DNA of 64,000 bases from Certhia americana (GCA_018697195.1 CM031870.1:8873380-8937379); one strand, 5' to 3'. Counted from the first letter of the stretch, positions 35,258-49,095 are shown. Notes: generated by a model not told the origin, from the sequence alone. Numbers and translations are program-made.

Positions 35258-37360
35258 CTTTGTGTAGATTCACACAAAGAATCTAGAATCTTCTCCCAGA
35301 CTGTGACTTTTCACCAATACTGAGGAATACCTTTTTAACTTGTTTCATACAACAGCACATCAAAACAACAAGTGATTCGTTTAACTGCAGCCAGTCTCCC
35401 AGCTTAAAATCTCAAATACAGTTTTAATTTCTATATAACCCTTCCATATATAAAATATTAATATTTTTTGTACTTTATCACTGTTTATTGTATCCCTAGG
35501 TTTTATTTACTCAATCATAAACTTTTAAGTGATGGGACCCATCTACCCAATGTATGAACAAACCTCACAGCAAGGTCCAAGCCTGACTGTGTTTGTACAG
35601 CAGCATGTGCATTTCTTAGGAGCTGTAGAATATTTCTGTTAGTGTACCAAGTAAACTGTGAAGCCCACAGTTCTCTGATTCTGTCAGAGTGACTATGGCT
35701 CCAAACCTGGAGAAAAAACCCAAATATTTACAAGAAGCTTTTACTTGAAGAGGAGCATCAACAGGAGTATTCTAGAAATGTTTTGCTGTGTTAAAAGTGA
35801 TTCATTTTTCTGCCTGGAACTCCAGCCACTACAGCTTTCACCATGCCAAAAATCATTACACAATAAATTTTTTTCCAAAGTCCATTCATTCCCCAGTATT
35901 CATAGCTACTTAATCCCTCCAAGAATGCCTTTATCTACAGGAGACATCTGTGCTAAGAAGTACAGCATACCTCTAGTCTAGACAATTAATTAAACCACCA
36001 AAAGTAATGCATAAACAGCAGGAAGCTATTTTCTGTTCTTTAATAAATATACATTAGTGTATTCAAAAATAGTCAGTAAACTACAACTACAACCAAGAGA
36101 GTATATTTAAAAGAAATGAGAATTTATATTAAAAAACATTATATTCCTCATGCATCTTGCTGACAATCTACAGCACATAAATTTTAACACATTGGGCCTC
36201 CTCCTTTTTAAAAGCAAGCCAGAGGCCAGCAAAGATTAGTTCTTTCTGTTAAACAGTTGCAACTTGTCTTCATTGGAAGACTCTGGGTTATGTTAGAAGT
36301 GTTATACATGTACAAAGCACAAAAATTTGCTCTCACCTCTGTGTTTTCATTCCAATTTTGTAGATGAAGACGCTAAGCACCTTCTTAATATCTTTTGCAA
36401 CTATGCTGCTAAAAATACAGGGATTTACCAGCTGCATGTCAGGCACTTTGAGTTTTCTTTCAGTCTAATCCCCTATAAACAAAACCGTAAAGTCGCAGTG
36501 TTGGACACCAGTATTGGATACACAACAAGAATTCAGTACAACTAAGAAAACTAACTTAATACAACTAAGAAAAAGAAAGGCCTGAAGGAGGGAGGAAGAT
36601 AAGAATCTTTAGACTTTCTGGGTGCCCCTCTAGTCTGAATCTTTGTATTAGGGTTTAATAAAGCCCTAATTAGGTTAAGCACATACGCAGTAAGCTACAA
36701 ACCCATATAAACACACACGTATCCTTCCCGAGGGATATTTGGGCTGGACTATGGGGATATACATGGTCCATGGACAGCCCCTCCCTGTGCAGGACACGAC
36801 TCTCACCAACCCCACTGGACCCAGAGCAAGGGTTCTCCTGGCCCGACCCCTCTGCAGAGCTGCCTTTCCTGACATGGAATCCCATCGGCCCCGGGGCTGG
36901 CATGAGCAGCTGCTCCAGCACATCAAATCAGAGCCTTCCCAACTCCTCTGGCCCAGGCAAATGGAGATGCAACTTCCAAGCAAATTCTATTTACTGCAAG
37001 GAATTCTGTGTTGCTTTCTAAACAATACCTGTCAGTAGCACAGCTATAGAAAATGAAATGCTCTTCGCAAGCAGTACACGATTTATGCTCTATTGCAAAG
37101 ATTAAGTCCCTTTCTTATTTAATCAGGACTTGTCTTGTAAAGTGATTGAAAAACTTGTCAAATTACTGCTGTTGATTATATACCTTAAGGACTTGTTGGA
37201 TAACTTCAGTGTAATGCAATTAATTACATTTTGAAGAATTTGCACTGATTGAGCCAAAAATTATGCTACAGACTTCTAGCAAAGTGCCAGCCTTACTCTA
37301 CCCCAAGGGAAAAGGAAAACACAGGTTTGGTTTTTTTTTTTTTTTTGATTTTTTGATATG

Positions 37361-38085
37361 TGTCATGGTTTGAATGACAGGTGTCTGCTAAGGAAGGCAG
37401 GAGCCTCCCTTGGAATGGAGAATTTAAACCCCTCCCTCTGAATTATTGTAACTTTGAAATTAAGGGGGCTCTCAGGCAAACATATGGGAACAGGAATAAC
37501 AGTTCCTTATTAGGGGAACTAAAATAAACAACAAAAGCAAAACACATGCAGTATTACTAAGGAGAAAAAGAAAGAAAGAAAGAAACAAAACCCACTGACA
37601 GAGTCAGGATACAGCCTGACACCCTGTGGGTCAGGGTGTTGGTTGGTGGCATCCCATGGTGGCTGCAGTCCCAGTGGCAGATGTGGCTCTTTTGAAGTGA
37701 TGCTTCTGTAGAAAAAGTGGAGTTTTTCACTGCAGGTCCAGTGGTGATAGATGGGCCTGGTGTTCCTCTGAGAATCCAGTGGAAAGGCTGCTTGGTGTTC
37801 CAGCTCCCAGATTTTTATCCAGGTAGGAATGCTTGGCTCCTCCCGCTGGTTGGAGCATTTCCCAGTGGGATGATGTAATTTTATCAGTGAGACTCAATGG
37901 CCCATGAGCAGAGGATCTCTCCCTGGAGGGAGAATGGGTTTTAAAGCGATAAGAAAACTGCCCCGAAAGGTTTTTTGACATTTGGCCATTGACAGACAAT
38001 TACCCACACCCCCACCCACTCCAGTTTCATCAGATGGTGATAGAATACAGAGTTTTAGTTACATTTTGCACTGCAACCCATGACA
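37361..38085 (-). mobile_element. Solo LTR, family A copy 3 (725 bp)
   Basis: The plus strand starts TGTCATGG at 37361 and ends CCCATGACA at 38085. Perfect 5-bp target-site duplications, atatg, lie at 37356-37360 and 38086-38090. The full length matches 23132-23879 in reverse complement, so it lies on the minus strand. At the poly(A) signal the minus strand reads AATAAG in place of AATAAA. A (GAAA)n tract at 37566-37585 replaces the GTTT-type tract of copy 2. A run of 16 T (37331-37346) lies just outside the duplication. It is a solo LTR with no internal coding region. Confidence 0.9.
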
Positions 38086-38090
38086 ATATG

Positions 38091-41000
38091 AAAACCACCT
38101 ACTTCAAAACATGGCAGAGCCCATTTTAAGGGAAATACTTCTCTGGCAGGACTAGAAAGTCCCTGTCTTATAGAAATCAATCAGTAAATCACAAGTTTAA
38201 ATGACATGTTTTCTTATTTTGAGCATTCACTTCAAAATTTTGAAAATTCATTGACAGATCCACTCTAGACATTACCTATTAAAACATTAAGTTGTACTTG
38301 ATAAAATACAATTATAACAATTTTAACTTGTTCAGATAACATACAGGTTTAAGTTTTGCAGAATTTTTCTTTAATATAAGTTCAAGTTTTAAAGCTTCAA
38401 AGAAATAATAGCAAGTCACCCCAAAACTTAAGTTGAAAATTGCCACAAAACCACAATTAAGCCCAGCCTAACTAAATATCTTTGGAATGGCCTCACCCCA
38501 AGACTAAAGACATTGCTTCCAAACAAAACAGAAAATATCACTGGTGTGCTCTGGCAACTGCTTATGCAAACTGTCCAGCTGTGCAACATCCCATGATTTC
38601 CATTAATAACAGACTGACAGAAAATCTACTGACTACTTACTACTTCTAGAATCTGAAAAATTCATTACAAAATGAAGGTATGGAACTAAGCTGCCAGTAT
38701 CTCCATCAGTATAAATCACAAAAAATTAAGCTCTTTCTGAAGATGAAGATGCAAATATTTGTAGTGGTGTAAGTGGACTTTCCCATGGCCCTTGAGTAAA
38801 ATTTTGCTGAAAGAACAGCCATTGTTATTCACTTTCATATATATACATCTTCTCCAGAGAGTCACTGCATCTCAACAAATATTACTGAAATGAAATAAAA
38901 TAATATTCCTAAATGTACACATATTCACAAATATCTTGTCACAAAAACACATTAAAGTCACATTATTCTTAATAACCCCCTTAAAATGTAGAATTAATGT
39001 TTTATTCCAGTGCATTCTTTACTGCATGGCTTATAATTGCTTCCACTCTTTTATACCTGGAACTGTCAATGCAAGAAATGATGGGAGTTTAAACTTTAAA
39101 GAAAGTACTCCTTTCTTGTTTGAGATAACTTTGTGGCCAACTCCAAGAGGAAGCATGGACACACCAAAAACTTTTGGGTGGAGAAGTCTCCCAAGGTACA
39201 CACCCTACCATTCTGAAGGACTGAGAACAGCTCAAGAGAGGTGGGATCCTTCCAAAGCTCCCTTGATTCCCACAGCTCAGTGCTTTCCCTGGTGCCTCTC
39301 AGCTGGAGTTGCTCACTTCAGCCTGGATTACTAAAGGACACGACTCATTCTTTAAGTTTAGCTCTCAGCAATTACAGTACCAGTAACAAAACATTTCATG
39401 ACTCAGTAGTAACAAACCAAATCCTCTCATGTATCAATGGCCAGCTACCACCTCAGGACTTCCCTGCAAAATTAAAGTCCTGTATTCTATGAAAAATAAA
39501 AGCGAATTAGTTGTTCCAGTGTACAGATAAAATTCTGCTTTCTTCACTCTGCTCTCTGCAATTTTGCCTTCTTTCAGTCGAACCTTCAGGGTTTTTCTCC
39601 TCATTAATTACAAGAGATACATTTGAGCTCATCTATTCTTTGGTAAGATGAGGCTGTCCTTTATAACTGAGCTCCCTGGAGCCATCCAGGAGGAGGATTA
39701 GGTCTGTAATTTTCAGGAATTTCAGCATATCTTTCTTTAATTGCACAGCTTCCTAGCTACATATTGCAGTTAATGCTCCATGTAAATGTATTCCTTGAAA
39801 TTTTAGTTTGGCAGGCACATAAAAACATATAATCTTGTGCTGTATTGAGGAGAGGATGGAGGAAACTGGCATTTTATAGTGGAAGGCCAATTACAACTTT
39901 TTGAGTTCGATTCCATCAGCTTCTGCTGAGAAAAAAAAAATATTCCTACTAGAAAGTACTTCTAAATCTTGATCACAGCAGCAATGGTACTGTCACACTA
40001 AATTAAAAGATACACTTATATTTATGCTGTAACACAGCTGTATTTATTTCCCCTAAATCTTGTGGCTTTTTCCATACCTTTTTTACACGACTATCTTTCA
40101 TTAAAAAGAGTATTTTGATGACTTTGCTGCTAAAAACAAACAAACACATCTAACAAAACAAAATTAGGTGCACGGACTGAAAGCAGAGTAAATTAGAAAA
40201 ACAGAATTTTCACCTTCAAATAAGCTAGAGAACATGAAAGAAATAGGTCATGTATCCCTGCAACTTGTGCCATAGCTATTTTAAAGCTGCTATTCCCACT
40301 GTCAATACTCACCACATTACTCCTGCCAAGGTACAGGGATTTGGGGAACCATTTGGTAAGTATGAATCTACAGAGCCTGTATTATGGCTTCCAGACTAGG
40401 TCAACAGACACCTGGTTTGTTCTTATTTCAGTACCCAAAACAGGACAGTGTTGTTCAACTCTGCCTGGATTTCCTGCAGACAATATGAGCCTGAGCAAAC
40501 TCAGCATCCCTGTGCATTTGGGACCTATATAAACTAAGTTCTTTCCTGAGGTCTTTCAGGTGCTGAACAACCATCCCATAGTTTTTTCTTCAGTGAGCAC
40601 TTAGCTTAGAGTAGCAATGTAGGCCAGTCTGCACTTGAGCCCAGAAGGTGTTTCCATTTCTTTTTCTCCACAAAACTGGCATCTGCAAAGGCCGGCTGTA
40701 GACTTGGTATCAATATTATTCTCAAATGTGCTGCATTATGGGATGGCAAATATCAATATCACCCATAAGTTTGTGTTCAATTTGCACAGTATGAAATTGT
40801 AAATGAAAAGTCATCTTTACTTTCAGAATTTTTTAGGTTTACTGGACTGTTTTTGGCCATAATGGGCATTTTACGAGCTGTAATTTTAACAGTGCAGTCA
40901 AACAGATAGGATAACAGTTATAAAGACTCTACTTGAGGGTGGGGTCTGTTATTACAAAACCTCCTTAAGTTACAAATAGTACTGTGAAAATCTGCAGTCA

Positions 41001-44000
41001 TCAGAAAAAGCAAAATAGGAAACTCCTAGAATAAAAGAAAATAAGAATCCAAAAGAACATGATACCACATTTCTGGAGATTGCCAGCCCAGCCAGTTTAT
41101 AGCCAGAAACAAAATTACTCCCTATTACACGCACAGGCTCAGGAGGTCAGGTAATAAAGAGGTGACACAGCACAACTTCCCTGCCTCTTTAGTATCTGTT
41201 TAATTGCTTTGTGAAGTAATTTCTGAACATGAAGTTGAAACTTATGTATATGGTGTCTTTTTAGCAATACAGAAAATGCACACCAAGACAGACAATTTAA
41301 ACTGAACTTCTCTTAAGTGGATTCCTCATTAAAACATCAGTGTGAGACCTTGCTCATTTTCCTAAATAAAATTACTGATTCTTTTTACATACCCGTTAAG
41401 AACACAGAGATCAGAAAGTGGGAGGATATGATTATTGCTGTAGATCTCCTACTTCATTTAATAAAATGGATGGAAAAGGAGATTATGATGAACCCTTCAT
41501 GAGAGTATATTGGCACCCCTTATGAATTCAGGGCATGAAAGAAGAATTCTTAGCAAACAAATGGGACAAAAGTAGCACTGCTGGTGAACTGTCAGTGTGG
41601 AATGGATGTTTCACAGACATAATATGTTCAAATGAGATAATATCTCCTTTTCATGGCACGACTCAAACTGTCTTCAGTTGAGCAAGTTTTGATTTACACC
41701 ACAGTGCAGCAGGAGCATCTCGGGCCTTGGTTGGGTTCCACTGTGTGTGCTGCTCATGGCTGACTGTGGGTGAGTATTAATCTGCTCTCTCAGAACTCAG
41801 TCAAATGCCGAACCATGAATGGCAGCTTGAAGTTTTTCTTCTCAGATACATTCCCTCCAGGGAATATGTTGCCTCTCCATGCATTTCCAGCATTATGGTC
41901 TAAGAATGAGGAGGAAGACAAACCTTCTTCATGAAACCTTCTATAACGGTGGCCATTTAAACAAAAAATTACAAAATATTATCTGTGACACATAAGCTTC
42001 AAAATAACAAGATGCTGTCCAAAACGTCCCTGCTTACCCTCCCAACTGACAAGAGGATATAAAATATTTATTAAATTATCCTATGTTACCTACCCCAGCT
42101 AAGTCTGGCATCATTTCATGCTGAGGGATTATCTTTGTCTGCCAAAGGAACTGTGCTGTACATGCTTGGCCCTGATTTGTTTCCATGGTGCCCTGAGCAG
42201 TTGTGCTGCAATTCCAAAGCCAAATTCCCAAGGTTTGGGACTCCAGAGTGAGCGCCAGCCACCCACAGGGCAAGTGAGACATGTTCTGGCACTGCTACAA
42301 GCTCTGCCTCACATTTGTCCCCCTACTTGCTAAATTGAAATCAAACATTTTGAAGAGAAAGTGAAAAACATTTCTCTCTTCTCTACCCGACAGCTGAGTT
42401 CCTGTCAGCAATTTCAAGTAAACCAAGTTCATCACTCATGATAGCTACAATAAAGTCACTGATGAATAAAAATTTTTCTTTTTTTAAAAAGGTATTTCAA
42501 GTTTTCCAGAGATTTTTGGCATTTTGGTATGAAATGGAAGATTTTATTTTAAAATAAAGGGCTGCTAATACAGAGGTGATAATATGAAATGTAAGGATTA
42601 GGTAAAGTTTCAAAGCCAAGCTCAAAAGAAAGAGAGGATTTATATTGTCTGAGAACCCTGATCTCACAGTTATTATTGACAAAATCAAAATTTCCCTTGG
42701 TACCTATTTGATAAACTAAAAAGACTGAAGCAGCTGAGAGTCCTAAGGCAAAGAACTGTCTAAAAGAGGAAAAAGCAAAGTCCTGTTGCATAATTCACTC
42801 TCTTCCATAAAAGTAATAATGCCCAAACAACAACACATTGAAGTTCTCAAATTTGCATAATCTTTATGAGCAATTTTTATGATCTCAGGCTAGCTGACCA
42901 GATGTTGTTGCTTATGCTGAATCCCAAATTATTTCTGGACAATATCATAGAACCCAAGTGTCAGAAAAGCACAATTCATTTCTAGGGTTGTTCACAAAAA
43001 GATGGAGACATTAAAATGCACCAAGTGTTTCTGCCCTTCCTGTGGTATGGCGAGACAGAATATAGGCTTGTCCCACTTCAATCAGCTGGGAGGGATCTGG
43101 TGCTAACCTAGGAGCAGCTATGACAGAAGGCAAATGGTGCCTTACTAACAACACAATAATTCTTTTTTGGAAGCGTAAAAAACACTTTTTGCTGCCCCAT
43201 CTAAAATCTGTTTGGTTCTAGCTGACAAATACATGTTTCTGGAACAAAAACCTGTAGTTATTGTCTACTGGGACAAGTATTTTGAATATTAAGTACACAG
43301 CTCAAATTTTTGTGGGTGATTAGAGTGAAAAGTAGGTAGCACATGAACATAAAGCAAAGGCAGATGGGCTGCTGAGATTTAATGATGAGTTGAGTTGCTA
43401 ATTAGGAACCCATGCTAAGTTATAGTCAGGACAACAATTGATTCCTGTTAGGTTCTACCCTGAAGGCTTCATCTATCAAACAGCCTTTCCAAGCTACTTG
43501 ACAAAACTGCTTGTGACAAAGATTGGCATTCATGTTTATCACTGAGAAATTAATTGATCACCCAACAAATACTGGTGGTTGTTAGTCTACCTTCAAGTTT
43601 CTAATGAATCAAAAGTTGTCTATGTCAACTGATATGACTTTTAACTTGTGTGCCCATGATCTGTGCTGAAATTGGTTTTTAAATGTCAGCACTTATTCCT
43701 GCTAAAAAACAAGCGTTCAAAATTTCTTAAAAATTGTCTTTTGTAAGACACTAAATGCCTACAACATTCAGGATATTACAACTAACAAACTATGACTACC
43801 AGACATTATTCAAGCTACAACTGAACTTAAAAAATAATACGTATTGCAGTAGGAGTACAATTTCATATTTTATGTGCAAACTTCCAAAACATTGTAACAT
43901 TTTTCTTATCAGCACACCTCTGAACATTCACTTTGTGGGAGAATCTTTTTTCAAAAATAGTTATTCACCTGTGTTTATCAGAAAAATAAACAATCTGCCA

Positions 44001-47000
44001 AAAGTATCCCCTAACTAAATTGCAAACATATTTTCTCTGCATGAAAACAAGCAATGCGTCAAGGGCTGAATGACTTCTAAGATCTATTAGTTTCAAGAAT
44101 ACATTTAGGATACAATACAATATCTGAGGGTAAGACAATAAATTGCTCCTTGAGGACTGTGAGACCTGCCTGCAGGACCTGGGCAGGTCACACATTTCCA
44201 GGGCAACGAATGGAACAGTACAGCTGCTGCTGCTTTACTGCTTAGGGAAGCTGAGCTGGGATGTCTGCATGACCTGCCTAGCATCAGGTGGGCAAGACCT
44301 GCTCAGAGCCACAGAGGATTCAGTGTACCTTCCATCTTCCCCAGGCAAAGCAGGATGCAAGGCAGTAGGGATGAAAATGCAGTCCACAGACACTTCAGCA
44401 GCAAACATCACTTCTGACCTCTTTTGGGCAGTTATCAATGGGAGATCCCTCTTGATTTGAATCTACACACTCTTCTTTCACCTAACCCAGGAAAGAAGCA
44501 ACTCTCATTTGGCATTTAGCCAAACCTATAAAGCATTATGATTAATGAGAGGAAAAGATGCTTTCAACAGGTTTTCTAACTCCTCTAACTCACTTTTCTG
44601 TAGGCAAAGAACAGTTGTTTTGAACACTGAAATCTGGCAGACAGATAACCTTTATTTCAGAGAGACAAACTACTTTTTCATCACAGTTTTTCAAATGAAC
44701 AACTCAGCTCCATAGATGCACACAGTGGTAAAAACTGAATGAGGATTTTACTGAAAACAGATTGGCTCAAAAAAGATATGCCTGCTTCTGTAAGGAAGAA
44801 CACCAGAGTTTTTCATGGTACTCCAAAATGAAGAATGGAGGCCAGCAAATCAGAGGAGGCAGTGTGGCTTGAACTGCCATAAATCTCTTCCTGCAATCTC
44901 TTAATGTAGGGGAAGACAGACATTCATTGTTAATTAGGCACCATAGACCCCATAGGGAACATAGACAGGCTTTTTTCACTGCATTTTTTTCTGTAATTTT
45001 ATCAGGAGAAGGGGGAAAAACGAATATGGTAAGCACAAAAAACCTTGAAACAAACAATAAAACTAAACTTTGGGGTATTGAAGAGATATGTGAGCAATGC
45101 TTCAAAGACTTAGAATCTGTGGGGTACCAGTGCACAAAGATTTGAGCTTTTCTTTAGTTCCAATTGCCTCTGCATTCTGTGAGAGCAATACTTAATACAA
45201 ACAAGCTCCTCTAGTTTAAAATCAGTTTTTGCAAATTTTCATGGCCTTCTGCTCCTCCCTCACCTATATTTTCAGTGTTTTTCCATCATGCCTGAAAAGC
45301 AAAGACAAGACTGGCCAAGTCCTTTCCCAAAGGATATTAATTTTTCAGCCTCAAAAGTTTCCAAATCTCCTGAGACACACTCAACTAAACTCCAGTAAGC
45401 AAAGCGACATAGTGCCAATGTGAACAACAAAAAAGTAAACATACAAGTGGCAGAGAACTTTCCTTTGGAGAAAGGAGTGACAGTTTTGCTCCCAGCTGTG
45501 TTTGTCTATTGTTCAATGCACAGCCTGCAAGGTTCTCAAGCTTTGAAAAACTACAGACTGATCTTTTCTGTGCAGCTGGTTCCAGGTTTGACTTAACCTT
45601 CACCATCCATCTGCCCAAAACCTTATAAACCTTCTTCCCTGCCATGCAATCAACTCCATAAAGATGCACTCAGAAGTGGCACCTTTATTATTTTGTAAGC
45701 ACTTGGATCCTGCTTTTCCTCATGTCTATAGTACGTGCTGCCCCCCCTCCCCCAAAAAAGTGCATCTGCCTGAATTTATTTGTTAAGAGTTGTTTCTTTG
45801 TGTTCTAGGTAAATTGCAACTCTATTAGTATAATTCTGGCCTGCTATTATTAATATCTGAGCACTGCAGCATCAATCATCATTATGGAAAAGCTGTATTT
45901 ATATAATCACTGTATGGCTTCCTCCCCAGGAAGCCTATGACATAGATTTCACATTATTGTCCTGAGATACAGAAATAATATGTATGTACATAAGTAAGTG
46001 CATAAGTACTATAAGTAATACAAAATGAACTAACTTCTACATCTTTACTAAAGCGGAATTCTCAGTAATGCTGAAATTCATGACTGAATCATTTCCTTTC
46101 TGTTAAAAACAAACTTGTGATGTAGAAATGTAAATTTTTTTTTTAAATTATCCTAGAATAAGTTGTGATTTATTGCTTCCTGATTTCCAGTGCAGTTACT
46201 GCTCTTGAATACCATCCTTAATACACCTTAAGGCTACAGAGAATACAGCTGATTCCCCTGAGCTCTCAAGACAAACACCATTTGGGGAATAAGAATAAAT
46301 AGCTCTGAGAATCTTGAATTATTTAAACTAAGTTACATCTGAATAATTTCTTCACGGCTCATATTTATTCCTTTTCAAAGTTATCTGGTGATGGAAAAGA
46401 CTGTTCTGATCCTTGGTTCTTATAAATACAGGTGAAGGCCTTTCCCTTTGCCCTGCCCAGCATGGAGCAAGCAGCTGCCACACAAACACAAGAAGTGGAG
46501 CTGGACCTGTGCCTCCTGTTCCTTATGATAACTGCATGGGCAGAGCTCTCAATGAAAAGGAAACCCAAAAGTGTTTGGAACATGGGGCCCAATGAAAGAC
46601 CCTAAAAGTCAACAGGACATTAAAAAGGTTCAGAGCTATGCATTTGCAAATCCTACTGCAAAATTCAGGATATGTTCCAGCTTGAAGGAAAACATTTGTA
46701 AACTACATTCCTCAGGGGAAAAGGAGACTGAAAAAATTTGGTCAACAAAGTCATTGTTGTCAACAGAGGTGGAGAAAAAGGGAGACTGGTTCTGTCAAGA
46801 AAGCATATTATTCTCTTTTCATGTAGTTCTTCACACAATCAATTTTGTCTGTGCTGAAAGGGACGACGAGGCCTTGCCGAAAATAGTAGTACTGTGGATA
46901 AGCATTAAACAACTCTGATTATAGGTCAGATGCTGACAAAGATGATGAGAACAAGAACAAAGGAGCTATGACAAGTGTTACCATGTATACCACAGATATT

Positions 47001-47459
47001 ATTTTGCTCATTAATTGCTCATTACATCCCATTAAAGTAGTTGCTGCTTCAAATTATGCCAGTGCTCCTGCAGAAAGAAGCATAAAGCATAGTTGTGATT
47101 CACTAAATGTGACAATGAATGGAGTTTTAACAATTTAAGTAGCAGTACTCTGCACTGGGCTTGACTGAGTCCTCAGTAGGAGGGCGACTGTCAGAATCAC
47201 AAGGAACTTCTCCAACTTCACTCTGTTCTTCACTTCTGTTCGCACAGAACTGTCTAATTCCTTCAAAGGCAAATCAAAAAGCACTAGTCATGTATCAGAG
47301 ATTAAGGCCTCAGAACACCTTTGGAATTAAAGTAACATCTTATCTTCTCTCCTTCCAATTGCAGGGAATGATGAGGAAAGAAGTGGGAAGAGCCAGCAGA
47401 TCAACACCTGCTATGATCCTGGGGTCACCCACAGCATTTTGGGGTTTGTGAACATGGGC
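38091..47459. other. Long unannotated AT-rich stretch
   Basis: I see no gene or clear mobile element in these 9.4 kb. Frames such as 38936-39334 (132 residues), 44143-44460 (105) and 46571-46918 (115) match no protein family I know and lack a convincing splice context. Slightly GC-richer patches (42110-42310, 44140-44420, 46430-46560) may be decayed repeats. A possible CR1 tail word at about 42946 is too weak to call. Confidence 0.5.
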
Positions 47460-47915
47460 CTGTTTACAGGAAAACAGATGGGGTAGACCTGAATCCAGGG
47501 AGGAAAAGGGTCTTTGAACAGGACTTAGTAGGAATCAGAAAGCTTTAAACTAGATTTGAAGAGGAAAGGGATAAAACCAGGCTCACCAGAGATAAGCCTG
47601 GGGGCAGCACACCAGTGTTCGAGGGATGATGTGCTAGTGAGGTCCCTCAGTCTGCCATTTCACAGGAGCCAGGGCTGGAGATCCACGTGGTGGCAAAGAC
47701 AGCAAATGTAGCAGGATCCCAATGGAAGTGCATCTCACACCAATGTACCCAGCAAGGGAACAGACAGCAGGAGATGCAAAAGGTTCTGGGATATCCTCTG
47801 TCCAGACCTGAGTAGCACCTTTGACACTCTTTCCTACAGCAGTCTCATGGAGAAATTGGGAGCTCATCGCTGGATTGGTGTACTGTTTCCTGGGTAAAAA
47901 ACTGTTAAAAACACA
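47460..47915 (+). pseudogene. CR1 LINE fragment with reverse-transcriptase remnant
   Basis: The right part, about 47811-47915, translates as TFDTLSYSSLMEKLGAH followed by a short run and a stop. This matches the CR1 reverse-transcriptase segment that normally reads FDTVSHSILLEKLAAHG. The left part (about 47490-47640) has the TTTAAACTAGATTTGAAG-type block that I recall from the CR1 5' region. If both assignments hold, sequence from two distant parts of the LINE has been joined, so the copy is internally deleted. The protein could not work: it is truncated and has a stop. The left assignment is less certain than the right. Confidence 0.62.
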
Positions 47916-48879
47916 CTTTTCTCTCATTTAAAAGCACAAATTCATGATATTTGGGACCTCAGGGAGTTATTGGAAGAAAGAAATGCATCCACAAAACCTT
48001 TAAGAGGTTTTGATTTTTAGTTTTTAAGCATATTTCCTTCACTTTACACAGTCTGTGATGGATCAGCTGAGGAGCAAGTGCTCCCCAGCACAGCTGTTAA
48101 CAGCCACAGCTCTTGAGGTTAAGTAGAAAAGGTATGGTCAAACCTGGAAGACAAAATTCTTCTCTCAGTTCTGGAAAAAAAGTGGCTCCTAAACTGTGAC
48201 TATTTGCATCACCTCTGATAATATGCCCATTCAAGCTGTAGCTTCAATTAATTTCAATATAGAAAACACTTTCAAATACCATATCAATTAACTATAAACA
48301 GTAATTGTACCATGTATATAGCCATATTGTCTTAAACTTAAACTCCTATTAAATCTAATTAATTCCTGAGATAAACTACACAGCACAGGGTCAGGGTCAC
48401 AGTCTGATCTGAATTTTGGTCATTGACTATGTAGTACTAATAATGGATTAATTTATAAACTTACATATGTCCTAAACCCTGTGCATCTTTGGTTTTAAAT
48501 AATAAATCTTAGAGCAAGGGGTTTGAAATTTTGCTGCAAGAAGTGGATGTATTTTTACAATACATTACACAAAGCACTGCAGCTCCAAGGCAGGTGGCCC
48601 TCAGTCAGCCTGGAATTACAGATAGCATCCATCACATGAAGAGAAGTACAAGTGAATCACCCACCTCTAGAAAAATTTATAGAAGGGAAACACCTGCCTG
48701 CCCACGGGTTTCTTTGCATTCCTTTGTGCAATTAACACCTGAGCCTTGTTTTAAAGGGCTGTGTGTAAAAAATCCATAGATCTGAGGTAAGGCCTTGTTA
48801 AATAGCATAAGTAGGAAACAACTGAAAACAGCAGCAGCTCAAATCAGTTGAGACACCCTTTTCTCATCCAAGACCGACA

Positions 48880-48925
48880 TTACTTTAAACCCTGAGGTTC
48901 TTTCCAATCTGAGTTATTCTGTGAG
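48880..48925 (+). mobile_element. CR1 LINE 3' tail
   Basis: The words CTGAGGTTCTTTCCAATCTG and GAGTTATTCTGTGA are a diverged form of the CR1 terminal block (GAGGTCCCTTCCAACCTGAGYTATTCTATGA type). Only the last 50 bases or so are recognisable. It lies about 1 kb right of the CR1 fragment at 47460-47915 and on the same strand, so it could be the tail of the same insertion. The sequence between does not read as CR1. Confidence 0.7.
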
Positions 48926-49079
48926 TTGTTTAGTTATTCAAAATGCAAGAGAGAACTCTGGGTGACCTTCACTGAATTACTGAAGAGGACTCACTCTTTT
49001 TTTTTTTTTCTTCCCTACAGTCATAACACTCTATTGTCCTTTGGGAAAAGTGCAAAAAATACACAAAGTAGGTATAGAA

Positions 49080-49095
49080 TTTTTTTTTTTTTTTT
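49080..49095. repeat. Poly(T) run of 16
   Basis: An uninterrupted run of T. No retroposon is seen on the minus strand beside it. Confidence 0.85.

Larger units (their letters stand above)
29961..37355. other. Unannotated AT-rich stretch
   Basis: No gene is recognised. It holds an inverted TGACG/CGTCA pair (30084-30098), an AATG microsatellite (30128-30150), an AT-only tract (30181-30241), an A-rich tract (34384-34451), a perfect hairpin (35233-35257) and a run of 16 T (37331-37346). Moderately GC-rich patches at 33950-34110, 34960-35150 and 36730-36970 might be old repeats, but I cannot name them. The 128- and 161-residue frames here match no family that I know. Confidence 0.5.

Noticed and set aside
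42940..42975. Possible CR1 minus-strand tail (ATCATAGAACCC)
   Set aside because: Only a dozen bases resemble the CR1 terminal repeat, and the next bases do not match.
44143..44460. 105-residue plus-strand open frame in a GC-richer patch
   Set aside because: I considered it as a candidate exon. There is no convincing acceptor/donor pair and no known domain; it is more likely an old repeat or a chance frame.
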